A stretch of DNA of 64,000 bases from Camarhynchus parvulus (lineage: Eukaryota > Chordata > Aves > Passeriformes > Thraupidae). Position numbers and translations under genes: made by a program. The notes beneath the pieces were generated by a model. That model saw only the letters and a program-made list of their open reading frames with translations, was not told where the DNA came from and did not search any database. The stretch spans positions 11,813,024 to 11,877,023 of the forward strand of contig NC_044576.1 in assembly GCF_901933205.1 (NCBI RefSeq). Reading direction: 5' to 3'. Positions 37,257 to 51,229 of the stretch are shown piece after piece. Each line of letters starts with the position of its first letter. Position 1 is the stretch's first letter.

Positions 37257-40200
37257 AGCCTCACAGCACGGGGATGACACCAGCCTCCAGCTAGGACTAT
37301 TCCTAATGGACTTAGGTGAGGTGCTAGCTGCCTGAATGAATGCACACATCATTCTTATGTGCAGAGCAGCCCTCCCTCTGGCAGCCAAGGACCCCGTGGT
37401 GTGCAGCACAGCTGCTGAGCCAAAGTTGGCAGGTCAGGTTCTGAGCCAGCCAGAGCTCCCCGCGCCACGCTGGCAGCACATGAGGGAAGGGAGAACAAAT
37501 GCCAGTAACATCTTCTGGGCTCATCAGCTTATGACCTGCACAGGAAGGGGAATCACTGGAAGATGGGGCTCAGTAGGGTGGCTGCTCTATGAGATATTTC
37601 AGACTTCTTACTCTTTTTACCTCTTCTAACTCATAGCTTGTGCCCTTCTCTGCAGTGAACCTGCAACTGTAAAAGGGCCAGCATGGGTGCATGGACTGAG
37701 GGAGCAGGGAGGGAAACACTCTGGTCCCGGGCTGGCTGTGGGGGGCCAAGAGACAGAAACACAATCTGAATAAGCACAAGGCTAAGGTCCTTACAGCACA
37801 GGCCAGCACACAGCAAAACATGGAAGATGGGTGGCTGCTTAGAAGGAAAAGTGGCAGTAATCACTACAAAGATACAAGAGGAATTCCTGGTGTAGAAGAT
37901 ACTAAAATTGGAAAAATCTCATTTTTTGAAACAAAAGGAAGTAACGTATTAGGTAATGTTTATTGACCTCATTTCATCTACTTCTATGACGATGTGATTT
38001 ATGTATATCAGTTTAGGATCTTTCCCAAGATAGTAATCTGCACTGAAATACTGCAGGTTCTTGAAAAACAAAACATTTCCTTTATATTTTAAATTTTTTT
38101 CTTCCTTGTATCATCTAGGTATGCATACTATCTAGCAAACTGCAGTCAGGTCATAGGGGAGGTGCCTCCTAGTAATGTTATAAACAATTGAAAGAATTGT
38201 TTCAGCTAAACCAGTTTGAACAGGGGAAATAAATTTGTTCTTTTCACTAATGCACTAATAAATAGCAACAACAATAAGAACAGAAGCAGCAGCAGTAATT
38301 TGATGATTCAGTGTTTACAAAACTATGTAGTTTGTAAAAATTTCCAGGAAACTTTTAAATTGAGACAAAGAAAAATGTTTTAATTCCAAAAGTTTCAAAT
38401 ATCTGTAAGCAAGCTGCTCCAGCCCTTCAATGACTGGGCTTGGTTTTGTTAGAATGAGCTGCTGCATACAGAAGTCTGTCCTACTGAACATCCACTCAGA
38501 ATATAACATGTTCCAGTAAAATTCATTAGCACATTTTTTCCCCCCCATCATATTCATAAATACAGATGTCATTCTCACTCACACATTCCTCCTCATCTCA
38601 GGACCAATTACTGACCAAATTGAAAGCTGAGTTTTTCAAGCAAACAAAAATTTTCATCAAAATTATACAGATACATACAGTAGTCAACAGGATCTAAGTC
38701 TACATTAGATAATTGAGTAATTTAAATATTAGACATAAAGTTATTAATATTCTACATTCTTGCTAACTGTAACATGTGAGTCACCACTATGAGTATTTTG
38801 AGCAAAAGATAATTTTTTTGTAAAGAGCAGGATTTACTTTGGTAGGTGGTCAGCAGCTCTATGCTATTCCTTTTGGGTTACAATACTGTGCAGCTCACGA
38901 CTTCTGTCTAATAAAGATACTATAACATGAGCAAACATCATGGTTAAACTAAATCCTAATGTAAACTACTGTTAGACGGGTATTACATTGTTTTCATTTG
39001 CTCTGTGAGTTGCAGACTTTAGGATAATAATATTGCTTGGTAATAGTGATAGCTTAATTTCATGTTGTAACACCCTAATGACTTCATTGTTTCACTCCCA
39101 TTCCAATTCCAACAGCTATTACCATTTAAACACCTGTATTATCAAAGTGCTGTGGTTGAGTACCTTCGAGATAATTTACTTATGTTACAAAAGACTAATT
39201 CAAAGGAAGGCTGGATGTTTCTCTAACTGTCGCACCATTTATCTTTTTGCATTGGCAGAATCCATCAGGAAAGTATGTGTTGATTAAAACCACCAGCCTG
39301 CAGTTATACTTCATGAGCAGGACATACCTCTCACAACATGATGATGAGGGGGAGAGGGACAAAAAAATTTTTATTGTAGGAAGAATTTCTACAAAATTTC
39401 TAGGGCAGCAAATTCATGTTACGCACAATTAAGACATTCTTATTACACTCAGAAAACAACTGCCCTCTAGTTAAAAAGGTAAAGTTATATTAGCTTTTAA
39501 TTTCCATTTTCAAAGGTTTGATTATGAAATATTTAAATTTGTAATCATTTTTCCCACCACACACAATGACTAGCGTGTGGTCTCTCTTGTGCTCCCCATT
39601 TGCCTACTCCAACCACCCTCCACCTCCACCCTGAATCTACATCATAAATATAAAATTCACTATCTGTGAGTGTCTGTATATAATAAATAGAATCACTAAC
39701 TTAACACAGAGGAGAAAAAAACACCCCATTGAATTTCTTTCCTTTTTCTGAGAAATGCATGAACCATATGAAAGGACCAGGATGCTGGATGCAGCCCAAA
39801 GATCTGATTGGAGAAATTGCTTTTAAAAATACTATTTCTACTATTATATTAAAAGCATAACATTGCAGTTTTAGAAACAGAGCTTGTTTAATAAGGATTT
39901 TGCATTTCATTAGAACACTACACAGATTTTTGAAGAAATTGCGCTGAATTCATTACTTGAAGTGACCAGCACTTAAGCAGGATACTTCCTAAGGATGAAA
40001 CAGCAAAGCATACTACCATGTTTAGTGAGATACAGAGTTAGCACAAGTTCAGGCTCAAAAACTATTTATTATTCCACATGCTGATATAATTAATATCTTA
40101 ATGATAAATTTCTAAAGGGAGTAAGAGGAGAGAGCTTTGCTTAGGCTAAAAACCCCACTTAATTTCTAAAGGCAAAATAGTCTCAAAATTTATCTTGAAA

Positions 40201-43200
40201 ATAACATTTTTGTGCAAAGGAACTCTAAAACACTCTGGATCAGTTAATTCTGGAAAACCAGTCTTGTCCTTCCTCTGTCTCAAATTCTTAACTTGTACTC
40301 CTCCACAGCAAAACCCCCTCCACCTCAGCATCCAGAGATTTCCACCAGCTGTGACTCCCAACGCAGAAGTAATCTGCTTAACACCCAGCTTTACCAACAA
40401 CTGTACAAGGAGACACCTGCTTTAAGAAAGGAAGTAGAAACATAAAGCCAAATTTAAAAAATCACTCATCTAGTTCACTATTATTTGCCCAAGCTCAGTT
40501 GTAATTACTTTCCAGCATGGCATCTACAAGGAAATGGACACATACTGAACAGTCCCCTACAAAGGAAAAACAGAAGCAAATTTCCAGGAAGGCATCACAT
40601 CCAATTTTGCAGCTTTCTGGTTCTCTCTGAGCCAACTCAAGCTCCATCTACCAAAGTCCACTTGGTAGTTGGTTGGCAGCATGGCCGCTATGGACAACCA
40701 GGGGTTCTGCAGGCTTCTCTAGGGCAGGACAGCAGAATGATAAATGCCAGCACAGTCATCTCACTCACCTAAGAGGAAACTCATGGACACAACACCTGAG
40801 GGTCTGCATGAGTTTTTGCATTCAAAAATTGCAAGTGCCTAAAAACATCTTCCTTCTAATACAAATCTAATTTTGAGGCTAAAATACCAAGGTAAGAAAA
40901 ACCTGATTTGCAAAATTACTTGATGGAAGTACACACTGCATTTTCCATCTCTCACTTTTTGGAACGAACAGCAACACTACAGCACCCACCTCCAGAGAAT
41001 AAAATCAGACTAAAAGCTCTGGGTTTTGTCACTCTCACACAGGCTCTTACAGCACTTCAGCTCTTGCATGGCCTCCTTCTCGACTAGAGCCAGCTATGGC
41101 TGGAAGGGAGCTGACAGCTTCTCATGCATCAAAGAGCAAAGCACGTTACCTGAGCTCTCAGCAGTAGCCAGCCTGGGATAAAGGCAGTACCCAGGAAAAG
41201 GACGTTCTTACTTTAAAAGCAGTAAGGTAGAAAATTTGCCACAAGTATACCAGCCAGGGAAGATTTTGGCATACATATTAGCAACACCGAAAGAAAGTTC
41301 AGTGTAAGATTCAGTGGAGTCTGAGACAGACTGCAGTGGATGGATATGGGTACTAAAGCTCAGCCTGGCCTCCGCAGAGGGCCAGGATGGGGAGCACATG
41401 GCAGCTCACCACAGGGCACAGGGAGGCTGCCAGGAACCTCCCTGGCCTGGCTGCACCCGAGGGCAGGGAGTGCCCAGCCCTGGCACAGCCCTGTGCCAGG
41501 ACCCCCCTCAGCACTGCCCTGAGCCTGGCCAGGCTGCACGTCCTTATCTCCTGCTGACAGAAACCTTGTTTGGCACCCACCAGGCATAACAGAGCTCAAA
41601 TCTCACTCATGAAGTATTCCATGGCTTCTCACAGAGAATAATAACAGTATTTAGGAGATTCATTTCCCCCTTGATGTGCCCAGACTGTCACACAGATTAG
41701 TACCTTCAGTGAAATGTTGCAGTTAATACACTTTTCAGTCCAACTCAGTTTGTTCCAATCTGATTCTCAGAAAATCACGTGGGGACTTTTCAGCTGTAAG
41801 CACCATTTCTTGCACTGTGTTATTTAATTACTGTACAGGAGCTGCTTACAGACCTGATAAAGCACTGCAGTCCCTAATTCTCTTGACTTGTATCTGGCCT
41901 TCCAAGTGAAAAGCTAAATAAAGGAGTCATTTTTGGTGGTATTTCCACAATGTTAACAGTATTGCACAACTTGAGGAAGAAAGCCATGATCTTGCATAAC
42001 TATGCAACAACATGCAGTCAGCAACAGCATTCACTCATTACTGACTTATCCTCAGACTGATTTTACCAAGTGAATCATGTAACAATGAAGAAGTCTAAGA
42101 CCTCTATTTGGCTAAGACTTAAATGAAAAGCCAGTAGCTTACCTAACTAAATTCTAAGATCTTTTTTTTTTTGCCTGCTAGATAAAATGTTTGTTTACCA
42201 GGAATCACAAAACTAAACAAAAAAGCATTAGACTTCTATAATGCTCCAAGTTTTCACTTAACCCTGAGACACCAAATTAACTTAATTTCTCAGTGCCTGA
42301 TAGTATTTCTGCAGGATATCTACTCTTAACTTTACAGTTAGCTCAAAATCTTTATTAATATTGCCAGAAACCAGGGTGGTAGGGGGAGATTGACTTCTTC
42401 TTATTTATTTCTCATTCCCAAAGAAAAGAGGTGGTGATAAACTGCATGCCTGTTAGAACAACACGATTTAAAATTTTACAACAGAATGAAGCTCCTGTTG
42501 CACCGCCTGGTTAATAAGCTGTCAGTTCATTTATTAAGAACTATAGAGATCTGATGGAATTTGGGCAAGCAGCTGACAGCCCATCATATTTCTAATTCTA
42601 AGGTACATCCTGTCATTCAGTAAAGTTTGAATAAACCAATTCCACATGCCAGGTTTGAAAGTGAGCTACACAAAGAACAAAGGCAGTTAGGAGGAATCTT
42701 GTAAAGACCTAAAGCTTTGTAGAGTATCTAGAGAAATGTATCTATAACCAGGCACTGAATCAGAGTCATTTCCCCTGCTACACTCCCCAGTGCCTTTTCT
42801 CCCATCCCTCCTCCATCCCACACAATGTTCTTCACCACAAGGAATTTTTGAAGCACATCTACAGAAGGTAATCACTGGTGGAGGGAGGAAGGGTAGGAGT
42901 TTTTCATTTCCAAGGCTAAATGAATGAAGTTGACCTTAATGGATAGCATCTGCAACTGTTCTCAGAGTGAGAAGGGAGTTTGGAATAGCGGAGGAACAAA
43001 AACAAGTCTAAGCTTAAGCCTAAGAAAAAATGGTAGGGACAATTGGAAAGTAAAATCCTTAGGAGCTGTGGTTCTTAGCTGTCCAAACTGCCATTTGGGA
43101 AAAGGGCTGCTTACCTTACAAGAACTGAAAATGATGTAAATCTTAGTAGCCTTGTTGGGTGTTTTACTACATCCACACCAGGATCTTCATTAAAATCCTA

Positions 43201-44513
43201 CTTAAGATTAAGTCAGTGGATGGTTGCAATAGCAAAGTGGCACCCCTGGGATGTTGCCCAATGTGATTAAGAAGCACACAAACAGTGCCACAAATTGTAG
43301 CTTTTCCAGCCCGGATATCCCAGTGGTTTTGTTTTCATTTTTAAGGAAACATCAAGAAACCTTTTAATTAAAAATATACCAATGGTTAGGAAATATCTTC
43401 TGCTGGCAGAGAAAAGGTGTGCAGCACTAGCCTATGGGACTGGCACTAACACAAGCAGCTCTTCTGCTGTGACAAAACAGCACCAGAACCAACAACCTGA
43501 CAGGTGGAATCAGGGGAACTAGTTCTGCTTCTGAATATTTCAAGTGCAACTAACATTTTTTGAAATACCAAAAAGCATAACACAGTCTTCCTCATATTAC
43601 ACAATGCTGGAAGACCACACATGAATAATGTTCCGATTTATATGTAAAAGATCCAAGTCCATCTGCTGCTGAAGTCTTTACAGGCCTCAGCTTTATTTTC
43701 AAGATTGTCAGCTGGCAGAAGAAAAAGAGTTTTACCTCTTGTTGGTAGGCCAAACAATAAGTCACAGAAAGTTCCACTTATTCCCTCAAAACCACACAGG
43801 AGAGTCTGACTGAGTCAAAACTGAACATAACACATCCTGGTCAGAGCAGGCCAATCAATCACAAAAATACCTATCTCTAACTCTCATCATAAAAGAGAGT
43901 TTTGCCAAGATTCTCTGACTTACAAGTCTCTAAAATCTGGAGTTCTGAAAACGGATTAATCTCCAGGTCATGACTAGTTCTTTTTTGGTTACATGATCTA
44001 CATTACAGCTCCGAGTCAGGACTACCATATATAATTAGATTCACGCTAAGTACTCCACAAAATAACATCTTATTTAAGTTAAACACGTGTTCATGTTCTT
44101 TGCTAAGCTCTGGTCTTAACAGTGACATAAAAGTAAATATTTTTATAGCTCAAAAATCTCAAAACTTTTACCACCTCTTTTAATCCCTACTGTTGTAGGC
44201 ATTATTATTTAAATGCATATTTTTTTATAAAACCAGAGAATACTGGTTTTGCTGTTATTATAAAAATATGAGCATGTTTCCATTTTTGTAATTGTAGGTA
44301 ATGCACAAGGGACCAGAACTTGCACACATTTTATCACAGAGCATTTCCCAAAATTGCACTTTATTTTCTCCCTTAAAACCAGAACAAATGCTGACAGAAC
44401 AAAAGGGAAGATACACCTGTTCTCCCTGTGTTGTAATGTTTTGGGGGATTGCCTGTTTTCAAATGCAAACTGCACAGAATAACAACCTAATTTGCAGAAA
44501 CATACCACTTCTC
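37257..44513 (-). other. Presumed leader intron right of the minisatellite
   Basis: GC-rich to about 37,480, then AT-rich. A second GC-rich patch lies at about 41,350-41,560, with a 10-bp hairpin at 41479-41500. Around 39,000-39,110, AT-rich homeobox-like words (GGATAATAATATTG, AGCTTAATTTC, CCCTAATGAC) suggest a weak regulatory candidate. No gene recognised. Confidence 0.4.
41479..41500. repeat. 10-bp inverted repeat in a GC-rich patch
   Basis: CCTGGCACAG, CC, CTGTGCCAGG: perfectly complementary arms with almost no spacer. It is a strong local hairpin or cruciform former. Confidence 0.9.
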
Positions 44514-44620
44514 AATGGTTTGAGTTTAAATACAAACAAACAATAAGTGTAAAACTGTAAAACCCAACAAATGGTTTGGGTTTAAATATAAACAAGAAGT
44601 GTAAAACTGTAAAACCCAAC
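44514..44620. repeat. Tandem duplication of about 55 bp
   Basis: AATGGTTTGAGTTTAAATAC...GTGTAAAACTGTAAAACCCAAC (44514-44568) is repeated as 44569-44620. There are a few substitutions and a short deletion in the AAAC-rich middle. It is a recent local duplication without coding content. Confidence 0.93.
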
Positions 44621-47600
44621 ATAACAATGAGAACATTTATTTTGGTAAGTTACGAGCAGAAGTTTTATCAAAAATCGCTCATCAGTTACAAGCTTTGCCA
44701 AGCAAACAAGCTTGCCAGTCTTTGAAACCCCTCAGAGGAAAAGCATAGTAAGGGATGACATTGATGGGAGTTCCTGTTTTCCTCCTGCCTGCTGGGATCT
44801 GCAGCACCCCTGTATGGACAGCCCTTCCACAGCAAGGTCCTGTCAAACAATGCTGAGGTTTCCAGAATGCTTCAAAAAGCCCTATGGGACCCGAAACTGA
44901 ATAGCTTTAGCTCTAAACCTGTGAAGATACTTTTGAGAAACTCATCAGAGGCACCAAGCCTTCATGAAAATTCTGCACAGGGGCTCTGGCTTGCATGCAG
45001 CTCTTTGCTGGATCCAGACCCAGGATCAGTGAGTTACACTGGCTTTCATGATGAAATAAAAATTTCTTTACAAAATGCTGGTTAAACGTGAAATGTTTTT
45101 AAATACTATGGCTCCCTGCCTTAGACACTGAAAATGTCACAGATCCAATGATTATTAGCATTCGGACTTGCTCTTGAGTCAGTGATTAAAATGAGCTGGG
45201 TCTTGGTCAGGACTGCCCTGCCACTGCATCTCCTCACAGCTCAAGCTACAATGCAAGTAGTACATGAATATTTTTGTTAACAGAATGGGAATGGTGATGC
45301 ACACAAAGCTAATGAAAAACACTGGAAGATGACAGCATTCTGCATCATGTAAGAGAGAGCAATTTCAAAGCAATTTTTTGTAAACTATTTTTAACAGAAA
45401 ATTTGGAAGACATGGATTTTCCAGTTAATTTGAGATGGAAATTCAGACTGCCTGAAAACTCCTGTTTCTCATACATTTCTCAATTCCAAAATGAAGAATT
45501 TCCAAAGCCTTAAACTTACAGTGTGTTCCACTGTAAACACAGGATGACAACACAAATGAGAAAAACCAAAATGTATTTTAAACATCTTATCATCATTTAC
45601 AGTGTTGAAGTTCTAATGGGATTAAATGTTAAAAGAAAGGCTTCTTCAAATAAGAGAGTAGAATACTCTCATCTCTTTAGAATGCTTAATACGTCTGCCA
45701 TTGACTAGGTAGCTTGTCACCCAGTCTTCTCTTCCTAAATCACTTTCATAACTCCAGTGCTGCAGATTTATTGAAAAATATAAATGGGGAGGAGGAGTAA
45801 GTCAGGATGGAAGAAACCAAAATCATACTTCAACTCTCAAAATGTTTTAAAATATATTATGCTTTATTTATCACAGCAAGTTCTCCTTTTTCAAAACCTG
45901 AATCGTGCATCTTTTTTCAGGCAGCACTACTTGCCACTAGCACTGTGCAAACCTCCAAACTTCCAGAAGTTTTAGGGCAGAAGTTGACATCCTTACTAGC
46001 ATCTCTTTGGTCCAGAAATCCCGGGAAAGTTTCAATTTGTCCCAGTTTCAAAATGGCCACAAAAATTTCAAGAATAGCCTTTGCTCTGGGGTATTACTCC
46101 TTCCTCTTCCAAGAAAACCCAAACATCAGTTCAGAGGCATGTGACAATGCAGTAAAATGCCTCTTGTGCCTTCCTTAACCACCTAAAAAGGATCAAAGTT
46201 TTGGATAAAGGTTTGTTTTTTGAAGCAGGATACAGAACAGTAACCCATGACAAGCATTATTAATGCTCTCGGCAAAAGTTCACCTCCTTTTACAACCCAA
46301 GTGGGATCATCTAAATCTTGTCTTGGACACACAAAATCTTGTGCACTTGCACCTCTTACAGGAAAGATCAGAATCTCACACACTGTGCTATCTCATTTAC
46401 AAAAAAAATGTATCTTTTTCCACATTTCCCTCATAGAAGTTACTGGAGCCAACAGCTGATTTGTACCTTTAACCTTCTGATAACCTCACAACAATGACAC
46501 TGCCCTGCAAGGAACTGAGCCTTGCTCTGCATCGATTCCAGCAAGAAGCAGGTTTTACACAAGGATGCATTATCTTCCCAAGACTGAAAAAGATTTATAT
46601 AATAAAGCTTTGATAAAAATCAGCTCTTCAGAGCAGTTACAGGATAAACTCAAAGGTCTAAGTGAGGCAACAAATAGGTTTAGAGTCACGTTTGATACAA
46701 TACCTAGCAAGGCCAAAAAACATCACTGTATCATGACTAATTTCAGTGGATGCATGGTCCCATACTTGGCCTCAACTACTGACCCTTCGTATTTGAGAAA
46801 TTAGGGGATAACCTAAACTTTTGCTGACCTCTTAAAAAAACAGCAATAACGCAAGAACTCTATTTTACAGAGATGAAATTTCAGCAAAAATAAGCTGTCC
46901 TAAGAAAGAAAAACAAAAGAAACCCCCAACCAACCAAAAACAACACAGAGGTTTTTGCTGCCAGTGACTCACAGTATTATTTTTTTCCTTAACTACCCAC
47001 AAAAACTTCAAGTCAGACTGTAATTGTTTCAGCCTTTACTGAAATATGTTCCCACTGAAAACCATCACTGCATCATCATTCGAGGCTTAACATAAGAGGT
47101 ATCACAGACAGACCAATGCCACAAAGTCCTTGCTGCCAGCAGCCCTGCTTCTGGTTTACCTTCCTATGGCAAGCTGTCACTCACAGCAGGTCAGCAGCTG
47201 CTTGGTGAGCACTTCTGCCAACCCCACTGGAGCAGAGCAGGGCTCTGAGAAAGGAGCAGGAGGTGAAAGCAGCTCGGGCGCTGCTCACGGATCCCCGGCG
47301 TGAGTCACACTCAGCCAGTCTCGGCAGCGCGTGGCACAGCTGCACCCAACTGCTACCAAGGTGCTCATTACAGCCTGGCTCCTTTTGTCTCCCACATCAG
47401 CCTGCTTTTGAAAATCACGCTTACTGCTTCCACGAAAGCCTTGGCTTTTGGAAAAATAAGGTGTGTTGTCTAAGTAACATTTGGGGCCTTTCCAAACAGC
47501 TGATGATAGCTGAAAGTCAGTGTAGCTGCAATATTCCATGCCCACACTAATGCAGAAAACCCACAATGGTTTTGTTCCATGATGACAAACACATTTTAAA

Positions 47601-47711
47601 CCTGCCTGTATTCCAGTGATGTTGTAAGCTAATGACAAACCTTTTATTTATAAATATATACCACCCCCCCAAGCGTAAATTCCAGAATGACAAGTGGCAA
47701 AGTATCACTGT
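44621..47711 (-). other. Presumed leader intron, no genes seen
   Basis: AT-rich with short chance frames, the longest being the 123-codon plus frame at 45807-46178. None has a recognisable domain. Slightly GC-richer at about 47,130-47,350. Confidence 0.45.
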
Positions 47712-47795
47712 CTTTTAGACAGTGAGACTAAATGGCTTCCCTAAAGTCCCACAGCTATCCAAGATGTATTTTGTCTGTGCCTTAAGCACAAACCA
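47712..47795 (+). mobile_element. MIR-like relic
   Basis: GTGAGACTAAATGGCTTCCC, then TAAAGTCCCACAGCTA, matches the MIR core pattern gttaagtgacttgcccaaggtcacacagcta. A diverged tail containing GTCTGTGCCTTAAGC follows. Old and inactive. Confidence 0.5.
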
Positions 47796-47880
47796 CCCAT
47801 CCCCAGTGTGACACCACAGAGCATCCTGCTTTGCTGGACCCCATCCCCAGTGGGACACCACAGGACATCCGCTTTGTTGG
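47796..47880. repeat. Tandem duplication with 44-bp period
   Basis: CCCATCCCCAGTGTGACACC at 47796 recurs at 47840 as CCCATCCCCAGTGGGACACC. Similar followers (GCATCCTGCTTTGCTGG / ACATCCGCTTTGTTGG) continue the match. It directly abuts the MIR-like relic. Confidence 0.92.
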
Positions 47881-49424
47881 CTTCAGCGACTCCATCAGCA
47901 GTCCTCTCTATCCAAGAACTACTGCACCACATGCTCTAATCTAGTGCTGGCAAAGTGAAAAATCTCAAAACTGTTAAGCCAATTAGCACCTTGCTAGCAC
48001 CACCTTCATATTTAATTCTATTTAGGGCATAATTATCAGCAAAGACCTCAGTCAATACCCTCTCTGCCATTAGCAAAGTCACGCCCAAGGAACAAGCAGG
48101 AACAGCATAGGAATATTATCCAGAGTAAACTGAACCACATGCACATTATATTGTATTCATGTCAGGTATGTTCTCTTTGTACCGTCTTCATTTTTTACTT
48201 TTTAAATTACTACATCACATGACATCTTTTAAAAGCTACAACAAATTAAACAGCTTGACAGAAATATTATTGGAGAGGAGACTCTAGGCTGTATGGAGGA
48301 GCACAGATTAGACTTACATATTTATCCTTTCTGACACTATAAAACAATTAAAAAGCAATATTTCTTATGTTACTTCAAATGAAAGTGTTATTTTGTAATT
48401 AAAGAGTCAAGTTCTAGAATTAAGTGACTATCACCTGTAAAATTTAATTTCTCTCCCTTTTAAAAATTTGGTAGTGCGTCAGCAGCAAAATACTTGAAAA
48501 ATATGTGTCCTGAATGGCATAGAAGAAATAACCTCAAAAACAACAAAACAAAACCACCCAAAAACTTGAAAAAACTATATATATATTTGCTCCTCCACAT
48601 TGCAACCGGAAGCAGGTAAGGTTTTCCTTCCATGACATGCAAATCCATGACATTTCAACTATTAAACCCTGCAAAAGCCAGAGCTGAATTCCCCCAGCTC
48701 AGCCACGCCACTGATCAAGCGCAGTGCAGGGAAGGAGCTCACTGTAGACCCCCCTCCAGACACCAGGGTCACACCAGGAGCTCTCCTGCCCAGCAGCAGC
48801 TGTGAGTGGCCTGGCTGCCCCTCAGTGAGCTGGAAGGGAGAGCCTGCCGTGCCAGCCTCCTTCCCAGCACCACGCCAGCGTGAAGGGCATTGCAGCAAAG
48901 TGAGAGGCAGACTGGAACAAGGTTCATCACATGGAGTAAGGCAGCTCCTCTCCCTCAGCAGCCTGAGCTGTGCTCCTTAGCGTGTCCAGGGGTTAACAGC
49001 TATCGCACTGATCAGCCGCTCTGAGCCACAGGAAACAGACTGTGATCACAACTAAAATACAGTTTATACAACAATGCCACAGAAAGCCCTCTCCTTTAAT
49101 TAAAATACTGCAAATATTCATGTGTTAGGTTTTTTGCAGTTTAGAATGCATTTGCAAAACTTCTCAAGGACAGCACAGTTATATTTATTTAGTTGAATAA
49201 ATAGCAAATTTCATGTCAGAAGATTTTTACTGTATGGAAGGTGACACAGTGAATGAACTTTTGTAGACGAGTGGGCACCAGAGCAAGCTTAAAAAGAAAT
49301 CCCTCTCTCCATTGATGGATCATGTTCCAGAAAAAAACCCTTTTATCCTTATTTCTATTATTTGTTTTACAATGATATCTAAGAGACCCTCCGCCAGATA
49401 CAAAAGCAAACTGTGACACGCATC
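47881..49424 (-). other. Presumed leader intron with a GC-rich patch
   Basis: AT-rich, with a TA microsatellite at about 48,576-48,586. A moderately GC-rich patch at about 48,680-48,900 carries no convincing frame or splice pair. Confidence 0.4.
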
Positions 49425-49515
49425 CTCCCAGCAGAGATTTATAATCTAATAACAGGATATGGCATAGGTGAAGAGACTTGTCCAAGGTCACATAGTAGAT
49501 ACACACCACAAATAA
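49425..49515 (+). mobile_element. MIR/CORE-SINE-like relic
   Basis: GTGAAGAGACTTGTCCAAGG, continued by TCACATAGTAGATACAC, closely follows the MIR core. The preceding TTTATAATCTAATAACAGG resembles the related amniote SINE body. This is the best preserved of the three SINE relics. Confidence 0.65.
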
Positions 49516-51229
49516 AAATGTCAATGCTTCCTGACACTCTCTCTAGCCTTTTGCTGTCTAATTCACATTGCCTTTCTACACCTTTTATGACAAACAAGCA
49601 AACAACCTATTTAGTGTGGCAGGAAGGGGATGTATGTGATCCTTCAGATGAGTATGAACCATTTTGCTGATTAAATAAAAGGTTTCCATTTATCTTAAAA
49701 TTGAATAGTCACAGGTAGAGTCTTTATTTGCCTTTATCACAAAAATCAGTACAAGTCATATCAATAAATTTATCTACAAAAGTACGTCAAAAATACTTTT
49801 ATTTAAAGATTGACTCTTAAAAATGGAAAAAATCTACACCAATCTTCTTTTTGTGATATTTGTTGCTGCTAATTTTCAACAGATATTTTTAAGGAGAAGC
49901 ATTAAAAACATAAGCTTAACTATCTTCCTTCCCTGCCTGCTTTTGTTTACCATGTAAATTGCCACCCACATACTTTCCCGTATAGAGCACAGTGGGGTAC
50001 TATTCACCAACACAGGGCTTCAGCAAAGGCAGCTCCTGTCCCCAGAAGGAATAAAGTTGTGCCTGGAGTTCACTCTAAGTCACATAAATTTATCAGGGGG
50101 TAACAGGAAAAAGAGGCCTGATAAGAGTCACTGAACTAATCCAACTTACACCTAATGGACCTGAGGGTAGGGGAATGGAGGGAGATGCAGAGCACAAAAC
50201 ACATAGAGACAAGATCACCTCAGGAAAAGTAATTTTAAACCCATGAATTTACATTTTTCTGAGGTTCCTTCATGACACACACAAAACCAATATACTGTAC
50301 ACTAGGCATCCAAAAATGTGCCAATCAGGAAACCAAAAAGTAGTCCAAAAATCCAGAACTATGTAGGTTTAAACTTCAAAACAACAAAAATTTTTAAGAA
50401 ATATTTGAGGAATGTCTTTTATAATATTACTTTCTTCCTTTCAAAGGAAATACTGTTTTTATTCCTTTCCTTAACAAATGCTGTGCAATCTCCAAATCCA
50501 TTTATGAACTGTTGTCCTACCACTGTCCACTCACAGTGTGAAGGCACACGATGTTTCTCACTTAAGTATCAGCATTCATATTTTTCTGCAATCAAAGCAA
50601 CCCCATCTGTGCGCCTGCAAGCTGGAGGTTTGTCATATGGGGAAGGAGTTCCAGGAGCAGCTCACTGCTCTCCCCTTCCCGCAGGAGCTGCAGGAGGGAG
50701 AGGCTGGGAAACCTTCCTATGCTTCAGTCTTCCTTTGGGTAAAGTATTAGTAACCTCTAGAGAAGAGAAATAAGACCTCTACATTGCAGTATACTACAGA
50801 CTGCAAAGGAGCAAAACAGACACACCTGTGAGCTTTGCACAGGGAAAAAAGTATTTTACTCCAAGTTCTCAATGCAATACTACTGCAGGGGAAGACAGGT
50901 GCTAAAAAAAAACCTCACATGGAAGAAGCAGGGAGAAACAAAACCAAAACATTCTAGCATCCCCATCTGCAATATATCTCCTTTTAGAGGTCCACATGGA
51001 CACAAATGCACAATCAAAACCTCTACTTTCCATCAGCAGACAAAATGCATGTTGTACAAACACACATGTAGCACTCCGTGCACCCATTTACTACATTCTT
51101 ACATTTACAGAGGAAGAAAAAAACAACCAATCCTGATTTAAAACATACAAAAACTTAATGCAAGTGTTATGAGGATTTTCAAGTATCACTTCTCCAGTTA
51201 TATCAGTAATAACTTTTGTAATTTTAAAT
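49516..51229 (-). other. Presumed leader intron, no genes seen
   Basis: AT-rich sequence. The 151-codon plus frame at 50318-50773 has no domain, and its sequence looks like translated intron. Nothing else assignable. Confidence 0.45.

Noticed and set aside
39460..39473. CTGCCCTCTAGTTA as a reverse CTCF site
   Set aside because: Lacks the terminal GG of the core and sits in AT-rich, CpG-free sequence.
50318..50773. 151-codon plus-strand frame
   Set aside because: Reads like translated intron; no homology recognised.
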